From contig NZ_VLLE01000002.1 in assembly GCF_007830055.1 (NCBI RefSeq), positions 1,065,953 through 1,129,952 on the forward strand: DNA of 64,000 nucleotides, given 5' to 3'. The DNA comes from Lacibacter cauensis (GTDB lineage Bacteria; Bacteroidota; Bacteroidia; Chitinophagales; Chitinophagaceae). The notes below the pieces were generated by a model. The model did no database searches. It saw only the letters and a list, made by a program, of their open reading frames with translations, and was not told the origin of the DNA. Every line of letters starts with the position of its first letter. Position 1 is the first letter of the stretch. This document shows positions 45,453 to 53,677 of the stretch, piece by piece. The translations under genes were made by a program, and so were the position numbers.

Positions 45453-46898
45453 TCAGTCTGCTACAAACAAATCATCCATTCTTACCTCTGCCTGTACCAA
45501 GCCGGTGGCATGTATATTCTGCGTAACACCATACGTGGTGATCATGGTTAAAAAAACGGTCTTTCTTGTTTTCGTCTGCTGCTGAAAAACCTGCAGTTTA
45601 TTTTCCAATTCCTGCCGGTATGCTTTTGTGATGACAAACGCAGCACCCGCAAATTTCATTTCACAGAGATTGATGCAGCGGTCCTGCCGATCCAGCAACA
45701 AATCAATCTGTGCACCTTTTTCACTGCTACCCTTTTCCGGCTGATACCGCCAACCGGACTCTTCCACCAGTACACCGCTGATCCCCAATGCCCGTTTGAT
45801 CTGAGCGATGTGTTTCTGACAAACCGCTTCAAAGGCAAATCCGCTCCAGCTGACAGCTGCTGCTGTTGGGACTTGCCGCAGCCAGGTACCGGCTCCTGTT
45901 GCTTTTGCGCCTTCAATAAACTTCAAATAAAACAGGGAATATTCATCGGTGAGTTTATACACAGCTTCCTTGGAGGTTTTACCAAACGGGATATAAGCTG
46001 CAATAAAACCCGATTCCTCCAGTTCTTCCAGCAGCAGTGTCGTGGTGCCTCCGGAAGAAAGTTTCACCTCGGCTATGAGTTCATTGCGTGAGAGTCCTTG
46101 TGCTTTTTTTGCCAGCGCTTTGATGATAGCGATATGATGCCGGGCATCGGTAAACAGAGAAGCATACAGATTCCGGAACTCCTGCTTTAAAACAGCATCC
46201 CTGGCATAGTACAAGCGGTCAATGGTCTGTGCGGCGCTCTCCCCCTTTTTAATTTCTTTCAGGTACTGCGGGATACCACCCATGGCCATGTAGAGCTGCA
46301 GCAATTGATAACGGTCCAGTATGATCTTCCGGCTTTGCAGGTAAGCTTCCGTTTCCTGGAGATTGAATGGCAGCAGACGGATGCGCCGTGTGATCCGGTT
46401 GTGCAGGCCTCCTTTGCTGTTCACCACATTGCGGATCATCCAGGACGCAGCTGAACCGCAGATAACAACGATCAGGTTGGACTGTTTGGTTCCCCAGTGG
46501 TTCCAGAAATGACCAAAGGCCTGCAGAAAGCCGGACTTGGGTGTATGGATCCAGGGGAATTCATCAATGAAGACCACGCCTTTCTGTTCGTTGAGCAGCG
46601 GTTCCAGGTAAGTCTGTAAAAAAGCAAAAGCTTCGATCCAGTTTTTCGGAACTGCAAGCGGGATCTTATTGCCCATGGCCGTCTGCAATGCATTGCGGAA
46701 ATTCAGCAACTGGTCTTTCAGCCCTGCTTCGTGTACACCGGTAAAATCAAAGAGCAACTGCTGAGCATAGACACTGCGGATGAGGAATGTTTTTCCTACC
46801 CTGCGTCTGCCGTAGACGGCGATCAGTTGCGCTTCATCCGCTGCAAGGGCTTCCTGCAGCAGCTGCCGCTCTGTGTACCTTCCTGTCAGTTGATCCAT
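45453..46898 (-). CDS. AAA-type ATPase with DUF234/PD-(D/E)xK C-terminus
   Basis: A 481-aa protein from the ATG at 46896-46898 (a GTG just upstream is possible). The P-loop VYGRRRVGKTFLI is at about residues 28-40 and Walker B in VVFIDEFPW near 110. A winged-helix segment follows (LSRNELIAEVKLSSGGTT). The C-terminal part, about 370-480, contains GAQIDLLLDRQDRCINLCEMKF, whose Asp...Glu-x-Lys spacing fits the PD-(D/E)xK nuclease fold found in DUF234 ATPases. Such proteins are widespread in prokaryotes and often mobile; a defence function is possible but unproven. Confidence 0.82.
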   Translation of the reverse strand: MDQLTGRYTERQLLQEALAADEAQLIAVYGRRRVGKTFLIRSVYAQQLLFDFTGVHEAGLKDQLLNFRNALQTAMGNKIPLAVPKNWIEAFAFLQTYLEPLLNEQKGVVFIDEFPWIHTPKSGFLQAFGHFWNHWGTKQSNLIVVICGSAASWMIRNVVNSKGGLHNRITRRIRLLPFNLQETEAYLQSRKIILDRYQLLQLYMAMGGIPQYLKEIKKGESAAQTIDRLYYARDAVLKQEFRNLYASLFTDARHHIAIIKALAKKAQGLSRNELIAEVKLSSGGTTTLLLEELEESGFIAAYIPFGKTSKEAVYKLTDEYSLFYLKFIEGAKATGAGTWLRQVPTAAAVSWSGFAFEAVCQKHIAQIKRALGISGVLVEESGWRYQPEKGSSEKGAQIDLLLDRQDRCINLCEMKFAGAAFVITKAYRQELENKLQVFQQQTKTRKTVFLTMITTYGVTQNIHATGLVQAEVRMDDLFVAD

Positions 46899-47014
46899 CA
46901 CTTTTTATTTTTAGCCAAAACAACCTAATTACACAAGTTTTGGACAGTTATAAATTTTTATAATCAGCCAAATCTACTACATTTTAACCGTTTTGGCTGT
47001 CGATAGAAAGAGTC

Positions 47015-48985
47015 TTATGCCTCCTTTGCCTGTTGCTGTGCCCGCAATTGCTCCACTTGCGCAGCGACCAATTGGCGGATATCCAGTTTCACCTGGTAAA
47101 ACCGGTCCATGACTTCCTGTTGGGTCAGGTTACGGACAGGTGGAATCTCTTTAAATCCCAGTTGTTCCTGCTGCAGCCGCAGGCTGTCGTTAACAATCTG
47201 TGTATGAAACATTTTCAGCTTGATTTGCTCGTCGGGGTTATCGGCTACCAGACCAACAAATTCACCGGAGGAAAGTGCGGCGATCTTTGAAGCCGGAATC
47301 GCAGCCTCGAGTTGTTTGGAATGACTGATGGATGTATCCGTACGATTAACAGAAACACTTTGTCTGTCCTGCAGGATCTTACCGAACCGCTCACTTAACA
47401 GCTTTGAAGTTTCGCCCATCACCTGTCCACTGATGATGTTCCCGGTAATGTTCACAATGACATCAGCCTGTTCACGTCCGTAATCTTTTTTCAGCTGACT
47501 GAAATCCTGCATCGCTAAAGTCGTTGCCACTTTATTACTTCTTGCTGTTGCGATCAGACTATCGATGTTGTTAAAGTAGATCGTCGGGAACTCATCAAAG
47601 ACCAGGCTGCAGGGCTGCATGCCCTTTTTATTGACCTGTCGCACAAGCCGGGAAACATACAAAGACAACACAGCACCATAGATCTGTTGCTTCTCCGGAT
47701 TATTCCCGACACAAACAACTTTGGGATGCACGGGATTGTTGATGTCCAATGTAAAATCGTTACCCGATAAGACCCAATACAAGGCGGGTGCCGCCAGTCT
47801 TGCCATCCCGATTTTTGCACTTGCCACCTGTCCTTCCAGTTGTTCCATGGCATCGTTCTGGTAAGCAGTGATAAAGGGATTCACGAGCACTTCGATTTCG
47901 GGTTCGGTGTTGAGCACCGGAAACAATTCATCATACGGCACCTGCATCAGCTCGATCACATGTGGCAATGTGCAGTACCGGCCACCGGCATACTTGCGCA
48001 GATACCAGATCACAGCCGTTACAAAATTGATCGGTGACTCCACAAAAAAATCACCTTGCTTATTGATCCACTCGCGGTTGAGTCCGAGTAAAATTGTGCG
48101 TGCACTTTCGGTAGCATCGGTGATATCATTCATCGTCGTAGGATCCAGCGGATTACAGCGATGCGATACCGAGAGGTTATCAAAATTGATCACATAGAAC
48201 GCAGGGGTAACAGCATACTGCTCTTTGTTTTGCTGTAACCAGTTATAAACGATCTTACTCAGATCATCGTATTTAAAATCGTAAACGAACATCGCAAAAC
48301 CTTTTTCAATGTGTTGTTTGATCACGTGCTGGATCACAAACCAACTCTTACCGGCACCCGGACTACCGATCACCAGCAGACCGCGGAAGGGATTAATAAC
48401 ATTGATCCAGCTCTTACGGATTTTTCCTTTCAGGTTATATCGGGCAGGTAGATTAATTGAATATTCATTGCTTAATAATCGCTCCTCCTGCGGGAACGTT
48501 TCATTCATCGCATTAAACACATCATCCCCTATGTTTACTTTAATTAAACGGCTTAACAGATTCCCACCTGCCAGTATCAACAAAAATCCGGCAGTAGTAA
48601 TCAACATATAAACAAGGGCAACTGTTTCAACCGCTGTGGTTAACAGCAATAAACGGCTGCTGCCAAAATACAGCAGGACACCAACCAATAAATACACCGC
48701 TATACTTCGCAGCTGCATCCGTTCTTCTTTTTTTCCCTGTGCACCGAGTAAAGAAATCACCAGTAAACCCAGTGCGATCAGTTTCGATTGCAACAGTCCG
48801 TTAAACAACCCCGTCTGGCTGACATTTTTCAACAACCTGTCTGTGATCGCACTGTTGATTTGCCATTGTGCAAACGACTGGTAACAGAAATAATAAAAAT
48901 GCAGCAGCAATACAAAGACAGCTGCGAATCGTGTGAGGTCAATAATTTTTCTGAGCCCCTGTTCATTTTCTCCGGTGTTCGACAT
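47015..48985 (-). CDS. Type IV coupling protein (VirD4/TraG-like) of a mobilisation module
   Basis: A 656-aa ATPase that would bring the relaxase-DNA complex to a conjugation channel. Four hydrophobic segments lie in residues 10-145. Walker A LVIGSPGAGKSWFVI is at about 203-217 and Walker B SLVFDEFPTIYF near 461. The later segment DVIVNITGNIISGQVMGETS is typical of Bacteroidetes MobC/TraG proteins. Two ATGs six bases apart are possible (48991 or 48985). It follows the relaxase by 17 bases and precedes the DUF234 ATPase. Confidence 0.9.
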   Translation of the reverse strand: MSNTGENEQGLRKIIDLTRFAAVFVLLLHFYYFCYQSFAQWQINSAITDRLLKNVSQTGLFNGLLQSKLIALGLLVISLLGAQGKKEERMQLRSIAVYLLVGVLLYFGSSRLLLLTTAVETVALVYMLITTAGFLLILAGGNLLSRLIKVNIGDDVFNAMNETFPQEERLLSNEYSINLPARYNLKGKIRKSWINVINPFRGLLVIGSPGAGKSWFVIQHVIKQHIEKGFAMFVYDFKYDDLSKIVYNWLQQNKEQYAVTPAFYVINFDNLSVSHRCNPLDPTTMNDITDATESARTILLGLNREWINKQGDFFVESPINFVTAVIWYLRKYAGGRYCTLPHVIELMQVPYDELFPVLNTEPEIEVLVNPFITAYQNDAMEQLEGQVASAKIGMARLAAPALYWVLSGNDFTLDINNPVHPKVVCVGNNPEKQQIYGAVLSLYVSRLVRQVNKKGMQPCSLVFDEFPTIYFNNIDSLIATARSNKVATTLAMQDFSQLKKDYGREQADVIVNITGNIISGQVMGETSKLLSERFGKILQDRQSVSVNRTDTSISHSKQLEAAIPASKIAALSSGEFVGLVADNPDEQIKLKMFHTQIVNDSLRLQQEQLGFKEIPPVRNLTQQEVMDRFYQVKLDIRQLVAAQVEQLRAQQQAKEA

Positions 48986-49002
48986 ACACATTGATTGAAA
49001 GG

Positions 49003-50283
49003 TTATGTATCCGTGTTCTTCCGTTTTTTCTTTCGTTTCTTTTTCAGCAGATGATACGGTGTATTGGTGAACGTCTGTTCCGGTGTAAGCAAACGGACAA
49101 ACAGGTTCTCCTTTGAACCGGTTTGTTGCTTAGTGACCGTTCTTACGTTGGTGAGCGAAAATTCCTTAGCAGGTACGGGATTCATTTTTCTGCTTACATC
49201 AGCAGCAGCCTTTTTTGTATTAACGGTTGCAGCTGTTGCAAATGTTTTTTGCAGCGCTGCAATACTGTATCCCTTCCCGATTGCACTGCCGTTCAATACA
49301 GCTTTGTTTTGATTGTCGACAAAGGTGATCCCGTACAAACGGCCTTCTGCATTTTGACGCAGCACGGTGTAGATCTTTTTTTGCTGCAATAACACGATCA
49401 GCTCCTGCACCGATGCAGGAGACTTTACGAGGCACTCATCCAGCTTCGCTTTGACAAATGGTTGCAGCGATTGCCTGGCAGTTGTATGGGTTGCAAACTT
49501 TTTTTCCAGTCGATCCAGTGTCGGTTGACAGCCGATTGCACTTGCCTTGATGGGCACGCCTGTTTTCGTTCCCTTTTCATCCAGCACCCGGTACAACAAT
49601 CCCCGCTTGCTGTAAATTCTTCCTTTCTCACTACCTCTGTCTGCCACGACATTGAATTGTTGCAACGCTGCATTGAATTCAGGGAGTGAACAAAACACAT
49701 ACTGACTGAAAACAGCACTGACGACATTGCTGATACTGCGGTGTGTTTCAGATTTACCATACACAACTGTCGCAACATCCACCGGTTTGATTGCAGGCGT
49801 ACGCAACCGTTGTTGACGTTCGGCTTTGATGAGTCCAAAGCTTGCTTCGATTTCCTTTCTTGCTTTTTCGGATTGGTTGCGTCCGATATTGTGGGTGTTA
49901 ATCCTGCTGCCGTCAGACTTAATCGTTGTGCTCACGATATGCATATGCGGATGCGCTGCATCGAAGTGTCTGTACACAAGATATGGCTGCGCAGCAAAAC
50001 CGATCTGCTCCATATACGCTGCAGCGATGGACAACAGTTGCTGTTCGGAGAGCTGTTCGGAAGGATCAAAGTTGAGCGAAACATGGAGCGTTTTCGTCGT
50101 TGCCCGTTCATTCAAACTAGTACGTTGCAGAAACCCTGCAAGCTTCTGAGAAACATTCATCTCGTTTGCCTCCCGTAAATAGTTGACCGCAGCAATACAC
50201 ATCGCTGTTCCTTGCTGCACTTTGTGTTCATTGTAATGCAGGGCTGCTTCGATACGTCTTGGCATTGTTATTTTTGCAACCAT
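49003..50283 (-). CDS. Relaxase/mobilisation nuclease
   Basis: A 426-aa relaxase that would nick oriT and lead the strand into a recipient. The opening MPRRIEAALHYNEHKVQQG is typical of Bacteroidetes relaxases. The metal-binding HxHxH triad is His111, His113 and His115 in AAHPHMHIVSTTIKSDG, and a Tyr-rich N-terminus offers the catalytic Tyr. The C-terminal part (after about residue 280) is less conserved and ends in a basic KKKRKKKRKN tract. Its start overlaps mobC by 16 bases. Confidence 0.9.
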   Translation of the reverse strand: MVAKITMPRRIEAALHYNEHKVQQGTAMCIAAVNYLREANEMNVSQKLAGFLQRTSLNERATTKTLHVSLNFDPSEQLSEQQLLSIAAAYMEQIGFAAQPYLVYRHFDAAHPHMHIVSTTIKSDGSRINTHNIGRNQSEKARKEIEASFGLIKAERQQRLRTPAIKPVDVATVVYGKSETHRSISNVVSAVFSQYVFCSLPEFNAALQQFNVVADRGSEKGRIYSKRGLLYRVLDEKGTKTGVPIKASAIGCQPTLDRLEKKFATHTTARQSLQPFVKAKLDECLVKSPASVQELIVLLQQKKIYTVLRQNAEGRLYGITFVDNQNKAVLNGSAIGKGYSIAALQKTFATAATVNTKKAAADVSRKMNPVPAKEFSLTNVRTVTKQQTGSKENLFVRLLTPEQTFTNTPYHLLKKKRKKKRKNTDT

Positions 50284-50663
50284 TGTTCGTAGAGTTGATG
50301 CATGCGTTGGGCGATCTCTCCGACTTTACACAGCAATACTTTTTGCAGACCGTCGTAATGCTGTACCCAGCTTCTGAACTCCGGTATCTTTTCGAGCAGA
50401 TGCAATTTGTGTACGGCCTGATTCACGTTATTGCCGATGGCGTGGAGTTCTTTTTTGAGCTGCAGCATATCGAGTAAAAAATCATCTGCACTGGCATTTC
50501 TGTATTTCACGGTGACAGGTTGCTGCAGGGCCAGTTTGCGCAGGTAACTGCCTGTTGTTTTTTCAGTGCTTAGCTGTCTGAACTTTTCCAGCTGCTGCAG
50601 CTCCTGCTTATTCATACGGACCACGACCATCTTCCCTCTTACTTCCTTGGCAGGTTTTTTCAT
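50268..50663 (-). CDS. MobC-like relaxosome accessory protein
   Basis: A 131-aa protein with a ribbon-helix-helix start (KMVVVRMNKQELQQLEKFRQL) followed by helical segments. This fits the plasmid relaxosome MobC/MbpA group, which binds oriT and helps the relaxase. It lies directly between the oriT candidate and the relaxase gene and overlaps the relaxase. Confidence 0.82.
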   Translation of the reverse strand: MKKPAKEVRGKMVVVRMNKQELQQLEKFRQLSTEKTTGSYLRKLALQQPVTVKYRNASADDFLLDMLQLKKELHAIGNNVNQAVHKLHLLEKIPEFRSWVQHYDGLQKVLLCKVGEIAQRMHQLYEQWLQK

Positions 50664-50712
50664 GGCTGTTTATTTTCTGTTTTCATTCCCCGAAACGACT
50701 CCGGAGTGAAGG

Positions 50713-50760
50713 GCAAGATGACCCAAACGTATAACGTTTGTACATCTTGCCGTATGCAAG
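50713..50760. other. Candidate origin of transfer (oriT)
   Basis: A nested inverted repeat is centred in the divergent gap in front of mobC. The outer arms are GCAAGATG (50713-50720) and CATCTTGC (50743-50750), the inner arms CAAACGT (50724-50730) and ACGTTTG (50734-50740) around ATA. A smaller overlapping repeat CTTGC...GCAAG spans 50746-50760. This position and structure, next to mobC and the relaxase, are what oriT sites show. The nic position is not determined. Confidence 0.6.
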
Positions 50761-50921
50761 ACCGGGCATACTACTTCCTTTCGTTGTTAATGTATGAAAC
50801 CTGTTGCATAAATTGCTTTTTAGTTAAAGTCAACAACCGGTATCACAGCAAAAAAAATACTGTTTATAAATTTTGCCGGACTCCAGTTTGGTCATCTGCT
50901 GAAAAGAATTACTATTGCTTC

Positions 50922-51209
50922 ATGAGAGAACACTTGCGGACCGCTCTTGGCAAACAAATCAGTCTTGAAGATGGCAGTCATTATCACTATGTCGTTACAC
51001 AGGTTGAAGTGAACAATGCATTGGGTGCGATAGTCGCAGTGCTGGATGAGTTTCTGATCACTGATGAAGCGGGAAATGTTTACAAACTCCACAAAACAAA
51101 AGAGGGAAACTGGTACGATTTTGAAGCAGAAAAAAGCGGCGGACAGCCGTCTGTTTTGCAGCGTTTAAAACGGGCCATTGACAATCAATTCAAGCAAATC
51201 ACTGAATAA
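50922..51209 (+). CDS. Small hypothetical protein beside oriT
   Basis: I take the ATG at 50922 (MREHLRTALGKQISL), giving 95 aa. The frame is open back to 50706, but the added Cys-rich residues would be read through the oriT repeat and are unlikely to be translated. The protein is soluble, with a beta-rich middle (HYHYVVTQVEVNNALGAIVA) and a basic C-terminal helix. No family is recognised. It is the only rightward gene inside the mobilisation module. Confidence 0.6.
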   Translation: MREHLRTALGKQISLEDGSHYHYVVTQVEVNNALGAIVAVLDEFLITDEAGNVYKLHKTKEGNWYDFEAEKSGGQPSVLQRLKRAIDNQFKQITE

Positions 51210-51231
51210 AAAAAGGGGCTATAAAAGCCCC
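51208..51231 (-). terminator. Terminator after radC
   Basis: A stem GGGGCT (51215-51220) pairs with AGCCCC (51226-51231) around ATAAA. On the minus strand seven Ts follow. The last codons of the radC-like gene form part of the stem. It separates radC from the converging small gene. Confidence 0.8.
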
Positions 51232-51692
51232 TCATCTGCAAAACTCAGATAGCTTTCACCGGTAAGGATCAGATGATCCAGCACCGTAATATCATGATAG
51301 GCAGCGGCCTCTTTTATTTTACGTGTCAGCTGTTCATCTGCACGGCTTGGCGTAAGATTACCGCTGGGGTGATTATGACATAACACAATCCCGACCGCCA
51401 GTGATTTAATGGCAGCAGCAAGGATCAACCTGGGATCAGCAACGGTTCCGGTAATACCACCGGAAGAAACTTCGTACACGCCCATGACGCGGTTGCCTCT
51501 GTTCAGTAACAGGATTTTGAATTCTTCAAGCATCTCCATTTTGCCGAAGTTCCAAAGTTGCCGCAGCAGTTCATAACTGTCTTTGGAAGAATTGATTTTA
51601 GGACGTTCAGAAGCTTTGACTTTTGTTTTATAAACCAGTTCCACTTCGGCGACTTTTGTCCATTCCGGTAATTGTACTTTTTGCTGTTCCAT
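51219..51692 (-). CDS. RadC-like JAB/MPN domain protein
   Basis: From the ATG at 51690-51692 (MEQQKVQLPEWTK), 157 aa; an upstream start would add a non-conserved leader. The JAMM metal-binding residues are His106, His108, Ser110 and Asp119 in VLCHNHPSGNLTPSRADE. The N-terminal UPF0758 helix-hairpin-helix part is missing, as in the short RadC versions of Bacteroidetes mobile elements. Its biochemical role is unclear; it is a marker of conjugative and integrative elements. Confidence 0.88.
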   Translation of the reverse strand: MEQQKVQLPEWTKVAEVELVYKTKVKASERPKINSSKDSYELLRQLWNFGKMEMLEEFKILLLNRGNRVMGVYEVSSGGITGTVADPRLILAAAIKSLAVGIVLCHNHPSGNLTPSRADEQLTRKIKEAAAYHDITVLDHLILTGESYLSFADEGLL

Positions 51693-51893
51693 AACCTTCG
51701 TTTTAATGTTAAAAAATGAATGATGGAACCATCTTCGTCTTTGAGCGACCAAGACCATGAAGCAACGGAATAAATCATAGCTGTTATACTGCAGGCGCCG
51801 CTTTGTTTATGCCGGAAATTCATGGGCGCCACGGAGTGAGAAGACGAACTTTGTGCAGGCATGCATGCGTATTCATTTGCACTTCCACGTCTC

Positions 51894-52274
51894 TCAGGAT
51901 GTTGACAGTTGCTGCAAGGCATCTGTTAACTGGTTAGGAACATTAAACTCATGGATATAAGCATCGAGATCATAGCGTTGCAGCAACGCTTCCGTATAAG
52001 GGTTGGGACTGAATGAAAAAGCCAGAATTTTACAACCCGGATAATGTTGCCGGAGAGTCAGGCAAATATCAAGATCATCCGTATCCGGCAGCTTGGTATT
52101 GATGATAAAAACCAGCGGCACAGCTGCGTTCTGCTGAAGTTCCAGCAGCGCAGTGCCATTTGCTGCTTCAGCAACAACATTATATCCTGCATGCTGAACA
52201 ATTTCTTTGATTACATTTCTGATCAACGGATGTCTGTCAGCAATGACAACGGTCAAATCATTTATTTGAGGCAT
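51894..52274 (-). CDS. Stand-alone degenerate receiver domain (pseudo-receiver)
   Basis: A 126-aa protein with a CheY-like fold only. The first strand reads VVIADRHPLIRN, so one acidic residue of the usual Asp-Asp pair is Arg14. At the phospho-acceptor position in FIINTKLPDTDDLD, Asn59 replaces Asp. The conserved Lys after strand 5 aligns with Glu109 in AYIHEF. Phosphorylation is therefore unlikely. There is no DNA-binding domain. It lies within the mobilisation module and may act by protein-protein contact. Confidence 0.78.
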   Translation of the reverse strand: MPQINDLTVVIADRHPLIRNVIKEIVQHAGYNVVAEAANGTALLELQQNAAVPLVFIINTKLPDTDDLDICLTLRQHYPGCKILAFSFSPNPYTEALLQRYDLDAYIHEFNVPNQLTDALQQLSTS

Positions 52275-52374
52275 AGACCGGCGAAGTAAAATTTTCTACC
52301 TGCAAATTACCGGCTTCGATCATTTTGTCAGCGTAGAACAAACGTTGAAAATCCTGGTACAAGGCCTCCTGCAT
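52258..52374 (-). CDS. Possible 38-aa protein overlapping the pseudo-receiver start
   Basis: A short frame from the ATG at 52372-52374 to the TGA at 52258-52260 encodes a protein-like 38 residues (MQEALYQDFQRLFYADKMIE at its start). It overlaps the pseudo-receiver gene by 17 bases, a layout that suggests translational coupling. An in-frame stop lies eight codons upstream of the ATG. No family is recognised; it may also be the end of a frameshifted longer gene. Confidence 0.4.
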   Translation of the reverse strand: MQEALYQDFQRLFYADKMIEAGNLQVENFTSPVYASNK

Positions 52375-52534
52375 CTGTGAAGGAATACACCTACTTCAAT
52401 AAGCGTTGTGCATCTGGTCAGAACAACCAGTACAGGTCCTACGCAATCCCAACCATCACCCCGAAAACCCGCCGGCAAACCAAGCTGCCCCGCCATTTTT
52501 AAAACGCTGTCACACTGTTGCGGGGCAGCTTTCC

Positions 52535-52562
52535 AAACAAAAAAGCGCATGTAACCATGCGC
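52535..52562 (-). terminator. Terminator after the DUF932 gene
   Basis: On the minus strand GCGCATG (52562-52556) pairs with CATGCGC (52551-52545) around a 4-base loop, followed by TTTTTTG. It lies 16 bases past the DUF932 stop. Confidence 0.85.
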
Positions 52563-52577
52563 CTTGTTGTTCATCCA

Positions 52578-53612
52578 TCAGTTATACAACAGTGTCCTGT
52601 TTCCTTTGACAAAATCTGCACATAACTGAAACGCTTTCTGCGTTCTCAGCTGGGCTGTACCACCATACAAAAGGGATTTCATTTTTGCTTCATCGTCTTT
52701 GTACCTGCGTACATTCTGAAAATAACCGGTGATGGCATTGTATGCCCCAAACACAGTTCCTTTTGTTGTTTCCAGCAGTTGTGAAGGACTGCTCATGTTG
52801 TAGGTGAAAACTTCTTCGCACATGTTTTTAAAACAGCTGCTGAGTTCATCTGTTTCGCCCTGTTGAAGACTGTGCAGCACTTCTTTATTCGGTACCATTG
52901 CCAGTTGTATCAATTGTCTGACTTCCTGATCGGTAATACGAACCTTTGCCCATTGATTAAAGATGCCGTCCAGTTGCTGACTCAACTGATTGGAGATGCC
53001 CATCACCTGATGCGCCTGTTCCAGGCGTTCTTTTGCATTGGCTGTATGACGGATCTTGATAGCATGGCTGCAGTTGCGCAAAGCTGCATGCAGTGTATTG
53101 TTACAGACGATACGCACAGGTGTAAACGCGGCCATGATACTGCCAAAGCCATCATGCGAAGTGGTCAGAAACAAATACTTCTCGATCAGATCATCTGCAC
53201 CGACTTTGATATAGCCCGGCAGTTTGGCAGTGATAAAAATCCGTTCACCTTGACCGAGTGCACCGGCGGTTTCATATTGAATACCTTCCCCATCCACAAT
53301 CGCATCAAAAAAACGAAAGGCATCGCTGTTTTGTACGACTTCGTAATCCTTGCCTAAACGGTCTCCAAGAATAGCACCTGTATCGGGCCGGTAAGTATAA
53401 AAGGAGGTAGCAGAAACAATCTCTGTACCATTATCAAGCCGGTGTGTATTGGGTCGTTTACAGACTTCAAAATCAAGTCCTGCAAACTGCAAAGCTTCTG
53501 TACTGTTGGGGTACTGTTCAACAAGCTGTCCGAGTCCATGCCATGCTTTTTGTTGTACACTGAAAAAACTGTGTTGCTGTGTCTGTTCATTGAAACAAAT
53601 ATTGTGTGCCAT
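52578..53612 (-). CDS. DUF932 (phage/plasmid-like) protein
   Basis: From the ATG at 53610-53612 (MAHNICFNEQTQQ), 344 aa. The sequence AWHGLGQLVEQYPNSTEAL near the start and FLTTSHDGFGSIMAAFTPVR with VCNNTLHAAL in the middle are hallmarks of the DUF932/TIGR03299 family. Function is unknown, but the gene is common on plasmids and integrative elements. It lies after ssb with a hairpin between them. Confidence 0.88.
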   Translation of the reverse strand: MAHNICFNEQTQQHSFFSVQQKAWHGLGQLVEQYPNSTEALQFAGLDFEVCKRPNTHRLDNGTEIVSATSFYTYRPDTGAILGDRLGKDYEVVQNSDAFRFFDAIVDGEGIQYETAGALGQGERIFITAKLPGYIKVGADDLIEKYLFLTTSHDGFGSIMAAFTPVRIVCNNTLHAALRNCSHAIKIRHTANAKERLEQAHQVMGISNQLSQQLDGIFNQWAKVRITDQEVRQLIQLAMVPNKEVLHSLQQGETDELSSCFKNMCEEVFTYNMSSPSQLLETTKGTVFGAYNAITGYFQNVRRYKDDEAKMKSLLYGGTAQLRTQKAFQLCADFVKGNRTLLYN

Positions 53613-53641
53613 AAGAATGTATTTAAAAATGAATACAGACA

Positions 53642-53664
53642 GCATCCTGCACATCGCAGGATGC
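53642..53664 (-). other. Intergenic hairpin between ssb and DUF932
   Basis: A perfect 9-bp stem GCATCCTGC/GCAGGATGC (53642-53650 and 53656-53664) around ACATC. On the minus strand no T-run follows at once, so it is more likely a transcript-processing or attenuating structure than a full terminator. Confidence 0.5.
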
Positions 53665-53677
53665 TGCAGGGTTTGTT

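Noticed and set aside
50706-50921. A 72-residue N-terminal extension of the small gene at 50922
   Set aside because: It would be translated across the oriT repeat and is Cys-rich and unlike the rest of the protein.
52320-52574. An 84-codon minus-strand frame between DUF932 and the pseudo-receiver
   Set aside because: It starts inside the DUF932 terminator hairpin and its C-terminal half has Arg/Cys-rich out-of-frame composition; the overlapping 38-codon frame looks more protein-like.
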